Assembly (NCBI RefSeq): GCF_026339935.1
Contig: NZ_JAPEPX010000001.1
Location: 4,087,501 to 4,151,500, forward strand
Direction: 5' to 3'
Length of the DNA stretch: 64,000 bases
Origin: Streptomyces sp. NBC_01551
GTDB taxonomy: Bacteria; Actinomycetota; Actinomycetes; Streptomycetales; Streptomycetaceae
Part shown: positions 33,487 to 40,936 of the stretch, piece by piece
Position numbering within the stretch: the stretch's first letter is position 1
Layout of the letters: each line of letters starts with the position of its first letter
Translations under genes and position numbers: made by a program
Notes under the pieces: model-generated
Databases searched by the model: none
Told to the model about the DNA's origin: nothing
The model's input: only the letters and a program-made list of their open reading frames with translations

Positions 33487-33881
33487 CGCCCGCTCCGACG
33501 GTGGACTGGGAAGAACTGCGTGCGGCCGCCCGGGACGTGATGTCCCGGGCGTACGCCCCGTACTCGGGCTTCCGGGTCGGCGTCGCGGCCCTCGTGGACG
33601 ACGGCCGCGTCGTGACGGGATGCAACGTCGAGAACGCCAGCTACGGACTCAGCCTGTGCGCCGAGTGCGGTCTGGTGTCCTCCCTCCAGGCCACCGGCGG
33701 CGGCCGGCTGACGCACTTCACGTGCGTGGACGGCAAGGGCGAGAGCCTCGTGCCGTGCGGTCGCTGCCGCCAGCTGCTCTTCGAGTTCGGCGGACCGGAA
33801 CTGCTGGTGGACACCCCCAAGGGGATCCTCCCGCTGGCCGAGATGCTGCCGCAGGCCTTCGGGCCGGACCACCTGAGATAG
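33483..33881 (+). CDS. cdd: Cytidine deaminase
   Basis: This 132-residue protein is the size of the homotetrameric cytidine deaminases. The catalytic segment GCNVENASYGLSLCAE supplies one zinc Cys and the proton-shuttling Glu, and PCGRCRQLLFEF supplies the other two cysteines. It converts cytidine and deoxycytidine to uridine and deoxyuridine in the cytoplasm, feeding the downstream pyrimidine phosphorylase. It starts at a GTG overlapping the permease stop. A strong hairpin right after the stop ends this operon. Confidence 0.95.
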   Translation: MTPAPTVDWEELRAAARDVMSRAYAPYSGFRVGVAALVDDGRVVTGCNVENASYGLSLCAECGLVSSLQATGGGRLTHFTCVDGKGESLVPCGRCRQLLFEFGGPELLVDTPKGILPLAEMLPQAFGPDHLR

Positions 33882-33888
33882 CCGTGCC

Positions 33889-33922
33889 GACGGCCCTTCG
33901 CCCTGCCGGGCGAAGGGCCGTC
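33889..33922 (+). terminator. Strong hairpin terminator after cdd
   Basis: A perfect 15-bp stem (33889-33903 with 33908-33922) and a TGCC tetraloop, followed by a pyrimidine-rich stretch, separate the transporter-cdd operon from deoA. Confidence 0.85.
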
Positions 33923-33956
33923 GTCTTCTCCGGAACCCCTCTGTTCAACACCCTCT

Positions 33957-33968
33957 CTATGCGCGTAG
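33957..33968 (+). promoter_or_regulatory. Nucleoside-regulon operator (11/12) upstream of deoA
   Basis: CTATGCGCGTAG differs from the perfect palindrome at one position. It ends 13 bases before the deoA ATG and abuts the GAAGGAA ribosome-binding site. Confidence 0.8.
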
Positions 33969-33981
33969 AAGGAAGCACCAC

Positions 33982-35259
33982 ATGGACGTCATCTCCGTCA
34001 TCCGTACGAAGCGGGACCGCGGCGAGCTGAGCCCCGAGCAGATCGACTGGGTCATCGACGCGTACACGCGCGGTGTCGTCGCCGACGAGCAGATGTCGGC
34101 CCTGGCGATGGCCATCCTGCTGAACGGCATGAACCGGGCCGAGATCAAGCGCTGGACCGCCGCGATGATCGCGTCCGGCGAGCGGATGAACTTCGACTCC
34201 CTCTCCCGGCCGACCGCCGACAAGCACTCCACGGGCGGCGTCGGCGACAAGATCACCCTGCCCCTGGCCCCGCTGGTGGCGGCCTGCGGCGCGGCCGTCC
34301 CGCAGCTGTCGGGCCGCGGCCTCGGCCACACCGGCGGCACCCTGGACAAGCTGGAGTCCATCCCGGGCTGGCGCGCGCTGCTCTCCAACGAGGAGATGAT
34401 GCGCGTCCTCGACACCACCGGCGCGGTCATCTGCGCGGCGGGCGACGGCCTCGCCCCGGCGGACAAGAAGCTGTACGCGCTGCGCGACGTGACGGGCACC
34501 GTCGAGGCCATCCCGCTGATCGCCTCCTCGATCATGTCGAAGAAGATCGCCGAGGGCACCGGCTCGCTCGTCCTGGACGTGAAGGTCGGCACCGGCGCGT
34601 TCATGAAGAACATCGAGGACGCGCGCGAACTCGCCTCGACGATGGTCGCCCTCGGCACCGACAGCGGCGTCAAGACGATCGCCCTGCTGACCGACATGTC
34701 CACCCCGCTCGGCCTGACGGCGGGCAACGCGCTGGAGATCCGCGAGTCCGTCGAGGTCCTCGCCGGCGGCGGCCCCTCCGACGTCGTCGAGCTGACCCTG
34801 GCGCTGGCGCGCGAGATGCTGGACGCGGCGGGCATCAAGGACGCCGACCCGGCCAAGGCGCTGGCCGACGGCTCCGCCATGGACGTCTGGCGCCGGATGA
34901 TCGCGGCCCAGGGCGGCGACCCGGACGCGGCCCTGCCGGTGGCCCGCGAGCAGCACGTCGTCACCGCCCCCGAGTCGGGCGTGCTGACCCGCCTGGACGC
35001 GTACGGCGTGGGCGTCGGCGCCTGGCGCCTGGGCGCGGGCCGCGCGCGCAAGGAGGACCCGGTGCAGGCGGGCGCGGGCATCGAGCTGCACGCGAAGCCG
35101 GGCGACACCGTGACCGCGGGCCAGCCGCTGATGACCCTGCACACGGACACCCCGGAGAAGTTCGAGTACGCCCTGGCCTCCCTGGAGGGCACCTTCGACA
35201 TCGCCCCGGCCGGCACGGCGTACTCCGCCACGCCGATCGTGCTGGACCGCATCGCGTAG
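33982..35259 (+). CDS. deoA: Thymidine phosphorylase
   Basis: This 425-residue enzyme of the nucleoside phosphorylase II family cleaves thymidine or deoxyuridine to base and deoxyribose 1-phosphate. The phosphate-binding signature KHSTGGVGDKITLPLAPLVAACG is at about 78-100, followed by SGRGLGHTGGTLDKLESIPG. The C-terminal alpha/beta domain holds the GAGRARKEDPVQAGAGI segment. Length is standard. It has its own operator and promoter after the cdd terminator and ends in another hairpin, so it is monocistronic. It is functionally tied to cdd, deoC and the phosphomutase elsewhere in the window. Confidence 0.95.
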   Translation: MDVISVIRTKRDRGELSPEQIDWVIDAYTRGVVADEQMSALAMAILLNGMNRAEIKRWTAAMIASGERMNFDSLSRPTADKHSTGGVGDKITLPLAPLVAACGAAVPQLSGRGLGHTGGTLDKLESIPGWRALLSNEEMMRVLDTTGAVICAAGDGLAPADKKLYALRDVTGTVEAIPLIASSIMSKKIAEGTGSLVLDVKVGTGAFMKNIEDARELASTMVALGTDSGVKTIALLTDMSTPLGLTAGNALEIRESVEVLAGGGPSDVVELTLALAREMLDAAGIKDADPAKALADGSAMDVWRRMIAAQGGDPDAALPVAREQHVVTAPESGVLTRLDAYGVGVGAWRLGAGRARKEDPVQAGAGIELHAKPGDTVTAGQPLMTLHTDTPEKFEYALASLEGTFDIAPAGTAYSATPIVLDRIA

Positions 35260-35283
35260 TCCCGCACGCTCACCCGTGCGGCT

Positions 35284-35317
35284 GAACGGGACCGGTGGAC
35301 GCCCGCCGGTCCCGTTC
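35284..35317 (+). terminator. Hairpin terminator after deoA
   Basis: A perfect 12-bp stem (35284-35295 with 35306-35317) and a 10-base loop lie 25 bases past the deoA stop. Confidence 0.75.
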
Positions 35318-35358
35318 GCCATGCTGGGATCGGTGACGAACCGAATGAGGAGCACACC

Positions 35359-35952
35359 ATGAGCGCACTCACCGTCCAGCATGAGCCCTACCGTGGCGAC
35401 AGCTGGGACGCGCTTGTCCGTCTCTGGGAGGAGATGGACTGGCCGGAGGGCTGCAAGGTGGAGATCATCGAGGGGATCGTCACCGTGTCGCCTACGCCCG
35501 CAAGCAGTCACAGCCTCATCGCCGCGAAGGTGCAGCGGCAGCTCTATGCCGCCCTGCCGGACGATTGGGAAGTCCATCAGACCCTGAGCGTGGCGATTCC
35601 CTCCCGCAAGGGCATGTCCATCCCTGACCTCTTGGTCATCGCCGACGAGGTGCTCCCGGGGAGTCGGTATTACGTTCCCGCGGCTGCGGCTGAACTCGTC
35701 GTCGAGATCACTTCTCCGTCCAATGCCCCGCACGATCGCATCGCCAAGGCGGCCGGATACGCGCAGGCCGGTGTGCCGCTGTACCTCCTCATCGACGCCT
35801 GCGCGCCCGGTGGCCCCACGGTGACGCTGTACGGCGAGCCTTCCGAGGCTGTCTACCGGGTACTGCAGGCCGGGAAGTTCGGGGACACGTTCCGGCTTCC
35901 CGCACCGTTCGACATCGACCTCGACACGTCCGTGTTCCCGACGTCCGATTGA
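35359..35952 (+). CDS. Uma2 family PD-(D/E)xK endonuclease-like protein
   Basis: This 197-residue protein of the Uma2 (DUF820) family has an N-terminal WDALVRLWEEMDWPEGCKVEIIEG. A nuclease-like core follows with SIPDLLVIADE and LVVEITSPSNAPHDRIAKAAGYAQAGVPLYLLID. These Asp/Glu residues match the restriction-endonuclease-like active site, but no activity is established for Streptomyces members, which occur in many copies. Codon use is less GC-rich at third positions than in the neighbours, hinting at more recent arrival. An AGGAG site lies upstream of the ATG. Confidence 0.85.
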   Translation: MSALTVQHEPYRGDSWDALVRLWEEMDWPEGCKVEIIEGIVTVSPTPASSHSLIAAKVQRQLYAALPDDWEVHQTLSVAIPSRKGMSIPDLLVIADEVLPGSRYYVPAAAAELVVEITSPSNAPHDRIAKAAGYAQAGVPLYLLIDACAPGGPTVTLYGEPSEAVYRVLQAGKFGDTFRLPAPFDIDLDTSVFPTSD

Positions 35953-35965
35953 TCGCCTGCCACCG

Positions 35966-36334
35966 ATGAGTTCGGGCGGGCCCGGCAGTCACCCCTGCGT
36001 GGAGATCACCCGACTCGCGTTGCCCGGACCCAGCCCGACCACGCAGGACGCGGACCGGCTGTGCGCGCGCCTGTCCCGGCTGTACGAGGACGGCGCGCGG
36101 ACGGTGGTGTGCGACGCGGCCGCCGTCACCGCCCCGGGCCTCGGCGCCGTCGAGGTGCTGGCCCGGCTGCGGTTCGCCGCGCGGGGGCGGCCGCTCCACG
36201 TCACCGGGGCCGGCCCCGCCCTACGCGCCCTGCTGGACCTCGTAGGACTCGTCGAGCTGCTCGGGGAGCCCGAAGAGGGGGAACCACCGCGCGGTGTCCA
36301 GGAAGGCGTTGAGCCCGACGATCTTGCCGTCTGA
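35966..36334 (+). CDS. STAS domain protein (anti-sigma antagonist-like)
   Basis: This 122-residue protein has a STAS-like core: ARTVVCDAAAVTAPGLGAVEVLARLRFAARGRPLHVTGAGPALRALLDLVGLVELLG. STAS proteins bind anti-sigma kinases or act as small sensors. The usual phosphorylatable Ser/Thr after the DxS position is not obvious (DAAAVTAPG). Its 3' 114 bases overlap, antisense, the 3' end of the convergent sigma factor gene. The C-terminal tail beyond the STAS core is encoded wholly in this overlap. Confidence 0.65.
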   Translation: MSSGGPGSHPCVEITRLALPGPSPTTQDADRLCARLSRLYEDGARTVVCDAAAVTAPGLGAVEVLARLRFAARGRPLHVTGAGPALRALLDLVGLVELLGEPEEGEPPRGVQEGVEPDDLAV

Positions 36335-37231
36335 GATCTCCAGGACCTGTAGCGCCCACGGGGTGTGGCCCGACCCGGAGGCCGCCGGCCGGTACTGGCC
36401 GAAGGCGGGCAGGCCGTTCGCCGTCGTCGCGACCAGGCGGGAGCCCCGGCAGCCGAGGCCCTGGTTCAGGTGCCAGGCGGCGATGTCCGCGTGGCCCTGG
36501 AGCCACAGGTCGAACGGCGGCATCGACAGCACCGCGTCCTCGTGCAGCAAGGTGGTCAGCCGGGCGATGTCGTACGCCTCGAAGGCGGAGAGGTACTGCT
36601 CCAGCAGTTTCACCTGCTCCGCGTCCAGCGGGTCCGCGGCCTCGCTCTCGCGGACGCGGGTCGCCGACATCGTCGCCCGGGCCCGCTGGAGGGCGCTGTT
36701 CACCGACGCCACCGTGGTGTCCAGCAGCTGCGCGACCTCGTCCGCCTTCCACGCCAGCACCTCGCGCAGGATCAGCACCGCCCGCTGCTTCGCCGGCAGG
36801 TGCTGGAGCGCCGCCACGAAGGCCAGCCGGACGGATTCCCTCGCCAGCGCCATCTCCGCCGGATCGGCGGTCTGCGGGAGCACCCGGCCGTCCGGCACCG
36901 GCTCCAGCCAGGTCACCTCGGGCCGCTCGTTGAGAATGGCGGACGCCTGGTGCTGCGGGGCGCTGAGATCCATCGGGCGGGCCCGCTTGTTCCCCGCTTT
37001 CAGCAGGTCCAGGCAGACGTTGGTGGCGATCCGGTACAGCCACGACCGCAGCGAGGACCGGCCCTCGAACGAGGCGAAGCCGCGCCAGGCGCGCACGTAC
37101 GTGTCCTGCACCGCGTCCTCCGCGTCGAAGGACGAGCCGAGCATCCGGTAGCAGTAACCCGTCAGCTCGACCCGGTACCGCTCCATCGCGGTGTCCAGGT
37201 CCGGCTCCGGGCTGGTCGCGAGGTCAGTCAT
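36221..37231 (-). CDS. ECF sigma factor with C-terminal SnoaL-like domain
   Basis: This 336-residue sigma factor has region 2 with YCYRMLGSSFDAEDAVQDTYVRAWRGF and RSWLYRIATNVCLDLL, and region 4 with LQHLPAKQRAVLILREVLAWKADEVAQLLDTTVASVNSALQRARA. A SnoaL/NTF2-like domain follows at the C-terminus (YLSAFEAYDIARLTTLLHEDAVLSMPP onward). This matches the SigG/TIGR02960-like class, whose extra domain may sense a ligand in place of a separate anti-sigma factor. It is preceded by the divergent or unlinked MFS gene and overlaps the convergent STAS gene by 114 bases. Confidence 0.9.
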   Translation of the reverse strand: MTDLATSPEPDLDTAMERYRVELTGYCYRMLGSSFDAEDAVQDTYVRAWRGFASFEGRSSLRSWLYRIATNVCLDLLKAGNKRARPMDLSAPQHQASAILNERPEVTWLEPVPDGRVLPQTADPAEMALARESVRLAFVAALQHLPAKQRAVLILREVLAWKADEVAQLLDTTVASVNSALQRARATMSATRVRESEAADPLDAEQVKLLEQYLSAFEAYDIARLTTLLHEDAVLSMPPFDLWLQGHADIAAWHLNQGLGCRGSRLVATTANGLPAFGQYRPAASGSGHTPWALQVLEISDGKIVGLNAFLDTARWFPLFGLPEQLDESYEVQQGA

Positions 37232-37267
37232 GGTTCGTCCCCCAGGTCGGTCCCGATACCTCGGAAG

Positions 37268-38572
37268 CTACCGGAGGGGTCTGACAACCGCAGCCGCAGC
37301 GGCTCCCGAGCCGCCGACGACCCGGGCCGCCCGGGCCGCGTGCGACCCGTACAGGGTGATCGCGACGACGCCGACGACCGCGAGCAGCGCGATCCCGACC
37401 GTCGCCGCCCACCCGGAGGAGTGGTAGGCCAGTGCGCCCAGCGTGCCGCCCGCGCTGGAGCCCAGGTAGTACGCCGACTGGTAGAGCGCGGAGGCCTGCG
37501 CGCGGCCCGTCTTCGCGGTCCGGCTCACGGCGGCCGAGGCCACCGCGTGCCCGGCGAAGAAGCCCGCCGTGATCAGCACCAGGCCCGCCAGGATCGCGGC
37601 CAGCGAGTCCGCCAGCGAGAGCAGCAGCCCCAGCGCGGTCGTGGTCACCGCCAGGTACAGCGCGCCGCGCCGGCCCGCCCGCGCCACCAGCTTCCCGGCG
37701 GCCGCCGAGGAGACCGTACCGACGAGGTAGACCAGGAACACCGAGCCGACGACGCCCTGCCCGAGGGAGAACGGCTCGTCCACCAGCCGGTAGCCGATCA
37801 CCGTGTACACGGCGCCGAACACGGTCATGAACAGCGCGCCGATCCCGTACAGCCGCAGCAGCAGCGGGTCCCGCAGGTGACCGGCGACGGTACGGCCCAC
37901 CGCGCGCGGGTTCAGCGACGCCGGGCGGAAGAACCGCGCCCGGGGCAGCAGCACCCGGAACGCCACCGCGCAGGCCAGCGCCATCAGGCCGACCGCGAGC
38001 AGACCCGCCCGCCAGCCCCACAGCTGCGCCGCCCACCCGGTGACGATGCGGCCGCTCATGCCGCCGATGGAGTTGCCCGCCACGAACAGGCCGATCGCGC
38101 CCACCAGGGCCTTCGGCTTGACCTCCTCCGCCAGGTACGCCATCGCGGAAGCCGGGACGCCGGCGATCGCCGCGCCCTGGACGGCGCGCAGCGCGACCAG
38201 CCACTCCAGGTTCGGCGCGAGGGGGACGAGGAGGCCGACGCCGACCGCGATCACCATCGACCAGGTCATCATCCGGGTCCGGCCGAAGCGCTCGGACAGC
38301 GCGCTGAGCGGCAGGACGAACAGGGCGAGCGCGCCGGTGGCCGCGGACACCGTCCAGCTGGCCTGACCCGCCGTCACGCCGAAGCCGGCGGAGATCGCGG
38401 GCAGCAGGGCCTGGGTGGAGTAGAGGAGGGCGAAGGTCGCCAGCCCGGCGGCGAAGAGCGCGAGGCTCATCCGGCGGTAGCCGGGGCGGCCGGGGGAGTG
38501 GGGCTGCGGCGCGGGGGACGACGGGGTGGAGGCACCCGGGATGACGGGTGCCCCGGTATGAACGGGAGGCAT
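37268..38572 (-). CDS. MFS transporter (YnfM-like drug/metabolite efflux)
   Basis: This 434-residue protein has 12 predicted helices. MFS features include LYSTQALLPAISAGFGVTAGQASWTVSAATGALAL, the loop 2-3 motif LSERFGRTRMM and RAVQGAAIAGVPASAMAYLAEEV. It is most like the YnfM/YgaY efflux group. The ATG at 38572 has little ribosome-binding site spacing, so the transcript may have a very short leader. It diverges from a LysR gene across 120 bases with repeated CAATGCAC motifs, which suggests that LysR controls it. Confidence 0.88.
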   Translation of the reverse strand: MPPVHTGAPVIPGASTPSSPAPQPHSPGRPGYRRMSLALFAAGLATFALLYSTQALLPAISAGFGVTAGQASWTVSAATGALALFVLPLSALSERFGRTRMMTWSMVIAVGVGLLVPLAPNLEWLVALRAVQGAAIAGVPASAMAYLAEEVKPKALVGAIGLFVAGNSIGGMSGRIVTGWAAQLWGWRAGLLAVGLMALACAVAFRVLLPRARFFRPASLNPRAVGRTVAGHLRDPLLLRLYGIGALFMTVFGAVYTVIGYRLVDEPFSLGQGVVGSVFLVYLVGTVSSAAAGKLVARAGRRGALYLAVTTTALGLLLSLADSLAAILAGLVLITAGFFAGHAVASAAVSRTAKTGRAQASALYQSAYYLGSSAGGTLGALAYHSSGWAATVGIALLAVVGVVAITLYGSHAARAARVVGGSGAAAAAVVRPLR

Positions 38573-38606
38573 GCCTTCGACGGTAGGCGTGTCCGTTTCA
38601 TGCGTC

Positions 38607-38644
38607 CAATGCACAAAATCGCGATAATCAATGCACTGCTGCAT
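38607..38644. promoter_or_regulatory. Repeated CAATGCAC motifs in the LysR/MFS divergent region
   Basis: CAATGCAC occurs at 38607-38614 and 38629-38636, 22 bases (about two helical turns) apart. The second copy overlaps the inverted repeat ATGCA-CTGC-TGCAT (38631-38644). This layout suits a LysR tetramer on an unusually AT-rich segment. Confidence 0.5.
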
Positions 38645-38692
38645 CAGCCCAGGTCAGGACCGTGGATGTCGACGAACCGTTACGTAGAAGAC

Positions 38693-39610
38693 ATGGCTGT
38701 GACAACTTCGCTGGCCCCTCGGCTGGCGTATTTCGTCGCGGTCGCCCGGCACGAGCACGTCACGCGCGCCGCGCACGAGCTGGGCGTTCCGCAGTCCACG
38801 CTGTCGCGTGCGATGGTGCGGCTCGAACACGACCTGGGCGTCACGCTGTTCGCCCGCAAGGGCCGTACGGTCGCCCTCACCACGGCGGGCCGTACCTTCC
38901 TGGCCTCGGCCGAGCAGGCCCTGACGGAGATCGGCCGCGCGGCGGAATCGGTGCAGCAGGACGCGGATCCGGCGGCCGGGAAGGTGGCGTTCGGCTTCCT
39001 GCACACGCTGGGCTCCGAGACGGTACCCGGCCTGATCCGGGCCTTCCGCGCGGACCATCCGGGGATCCGGTTCTCCCTGGTCCAGAACTACGGCGAGGCG
39101 ATGCTGGAGAAGCTGCGGGCGGGCGAACTGGACCTGTGCCTCACCTCGCCCCTCCCGGACGCCCCCGACCTGGTGGCCCGCCGCCTGGACGAGCAGCGGC
39201 TGCGCCTGGTCGTCCCGGACGACCACCGCCTGGCGGGCCGCAAACGCGTCCGCCTCGCGGAGGCGGCCGAGGAAACGTTCGTCACGCTGGAGGCGGGCTA
39301 CGGCCTGCGGCGCATCACCGACGACCTGTGCGCGGAGGCGGGGTTCACCCCGCGCGTCGCCTTCGAGGGCGAGGAAGCGGAAACCCTGCGGGGCCTGGTC
39401 GCGGCGGGGTTGGGCGTGGCCCTCCTCCCACCACCCGCCGTGGCCCGGCCGGGCGTGGTCGAGCTGACGGTCACCGCCCCGCGCGCGGTCCGCGAGATCG
39501 GCGTCGCCTGGTTGGACGGCCACCCCGACACCCCGCCGGTCGCGGAATTCAAACGCTTCCTCCTCTCCCACCGAGGCCGCCTGATCCCCAACCTGGAGTC
39601 CCCGCTGTAG
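38693..39610 (+). CDS. LysR family transcriptional regulator
   Basis: This 305-residue regulator has the N-terminal LysR helix-turn-helix LAYFVAVARHEHVTRAAHELGVPQSTLSRAMVRLEHDLGVTLFARKGRTVALT. The C-terminal periplasmic-binding-like effector domain runs from GKVAFGFLHTLGSE. The start ATG is chosen because it immediately precedes the conserved N-terminus. It is divergent from the MFS transporter gene, the usual arrangement for a regulator and its target. The effector is not predictable from sequence. Confidence 0.9.
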   Translation: MAVTTSLAPRLAYFVAVARHEHVTRAAHELGVPQSTLSRAMVRLEHDLGVTLFARKGRTVALTTAGRTFLASAEQALTEIGRAAESVQQDADPAAGKVAFGFLHTLGSETVPGLIRAFRADHPGIRFSLVQNYGEAMLEKLRAGELDLCLTSPLPDAPDLVARRLDEQRLRLVVPDDHRLAGRKRVRLAEAAEETFVTLEAGYGLRRITDDLCAEAGFTPRVAFEGEEAETLRGLVAAGLGVALLPPPAVARPGVVELTVTAPRAVREIGVAWLDGHPDTPPVAEFKRFLLSHRGRLIPNLESPL

Positions 39611-39664
39611 CCGACGCGGCCCCCGCCGCGCACGTCAGTCCCGGCCGGGGCCGATTCCGGCCTC

Positions 39665-39697
39665 GCCGGCGGGGCTGGTTTGCGCCGGCGGGGCTGG
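39665..39697 (+). repeat. Two copies of GCCGGCGGGGCTGG
   Basis: The 14-mer occurs at 39665-39678 and 39684-39697 in the noncoding gap between the LysR and LuxR-type genes. The same 14-mer recurs at 60738-60751. It matches part of an intergenic element I remember as common in Streptomyces. Confidence 0.6.
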
Positions 39698-39767
39698 GCT
39701 TGGATCCGGCTGGTTCGGCGGTGCGGCCGGGTCGTGTGTGGCGAGGCCGCCGGGTCGGGGCGGGCCG

Positions 39768-40799
39768 TCACGGGGCGGGCGGGACCTCCGGCGGGGTCGG
39801 GAGCGAGGACAGCAAGAACCCGGCCTGGAAACGGGACTTGGCGCCCAGGGCTCGCATGATCTCCGCGATGTGACGCTGACACGTCCGCTCGGACATGCCC
39901 AGCCGCCGCGCGATCACCTTGTCCTCCAGCCCCTCCGACAGCAGCCGTACGATCGTCTGCCGCAGCTCGTCCGAGATCGACCGCGCCGCCTCCGGGCTCA
40001 CCGTCGCCGGGAACGGCTCCGCGCCCACCCAGGACCGCTCGAACGCCGTCGTCATGAAGTGCACGACGTTCGGCTCCCGCACCACCAGCGCCGCCCCGCT
40101 CCGCTCCGGCACCGGCATCAGCCCGGTGTGCTCGTCGAAGATCAGCATCCGCATCAGCCCGTCGCCCAGCGTCCGCACCTGCGCGCCCAGCGCCGTCACC
40201 CGTTCCACGTACGCCGCCGTCGGCCGCGAGTACCGCGCGGTGTGCTGGTAGATCGTCCGCATCCGGACTCCCCGCGACAGCAGCGACTCGTCCCGCCCGA
40301 TCGCCTCCTGCAGCGTCTCCAGCGGTCGCCCCCCGCCCGGCTGTGAGGTCAGCAGCTCCCGCTCGCACCCCGCCGACAGCTCCGCGATGAGCCCCCGTAC
40401 CGCCCCCAGGTCCGTCATCAGCTCCAGGTGCCCCGAGCCGCTCAGCTCCCGCAGCGCCGCCCCCGCCTCGTACGCCGGGACCAGCGCCTCCAGCCGCCCG
40501 CGCAGCCGGTCCATCTCGTCGTGGGTCTCCCGTACGAGCAGCGCCAGCGGCGCCAGTGCCCGGGCCGCCGCCGCCCGGGGCGCGACCGCGCTCCACCGGT
40601 CCTGCCCGCCGTCGGGCGCCCGCTGGAGCAGGTGCGCGGCCGCCAGCTCGGTGATCGCGGCGCCCGCCCGCGCGCCGAGCGCCGCCGTGGCCTCCGCCGT
40701 GTGGAAGGCGTGCCGCTCCACCGCGTACGCGTACAGGCGCCGGGCCGCGGGGCTCAGGTCCCCGTACGTCCCGTCAATGCCGTCGGCATCAGCTGACAT
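39768..40799 (-). CDS. LuxR-type helix-turn-helix regulator
   Basis: This 343-residue protein has a C-terminal LuxR/GerE HTH: ISDELRQTIVRLLSEGLEDKVIARRLGMSERTCQRHIAEIMRALGAKSRFQAG. An N-terminal winged-helix-like segment (LSPAARRLYAYAVERHAFHTAEATAALGARAG) and a middle helical and sensor-like region (about 120-260) complete it. This TrmB-plus-LuxR layout is frequent in Streptomyces secondary-metabolism and sugar-linked regulators. It diverges from the ATP-grasp/PHP gene pair across about 135 bases and is the natural candidate to regulate it. Confidence 0.85.
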   Translation of the reverse strand: MSADADGIDGTYGDLSPAARRLYAYAVERHAFHTAEATAALGARAGAAITELAAAHLLQRAPDGGQDRWSAVAPRAAAARALAPLALLVRETHDEMDRLRGRLEALVPAYEAGAALRELSGSGHLELMTDLGAVRGLIAELSAGCERELLTSQPGGGRPLETLQEAIGRDESLLSRGVRMRTIYQHTARYSRPTAAYVERVTALGAQVRTLGDGLMRMLIFDEHTGLMPVPERSGAALVVREPNVVHFMTTAFERSWVGAEPFPATVSPEAARSISDELRQTIVRLLSEGLEDKVIARRLGMSERTCQRHIAEIMRALGAKSRFQAGFLLSSLPTPPEVPPAP

Positions 40800-40936
40800 G
40801 TGCGTATTCGTCCCGGCCTATGGCTGTTTATAAACCCCTCGGGTTCCCGCAAGGCGGCAAGACGACGCCTGCCCGGACGCTATCGGCATATGCCGAACAG
40901 GCACAGTGGAGCCACGGCGTGAAGGGGGAGCGCGGT

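Noticed and set aside
36217..36228. CTACGCGCCCTG as another nucleoside-regulon site
   Set aside because: Only the left eight or nine bases match, and it lies inside coding sequence of the STAS gene, not upstream of a start.
36061..36312. Alternative plus-strand frame inside the STAS gene
   Set aside because: It is Arg-rich without a ribosome-binding site, and the STAS frame shows recognisable domain sequence.
36365..38692. Long plus-strand open frame preceding the LysR gene
   Set aside because: It is antisense to the sigma factor and MFS genes. Only its last part, from 38693, encodes a recognisable protein.
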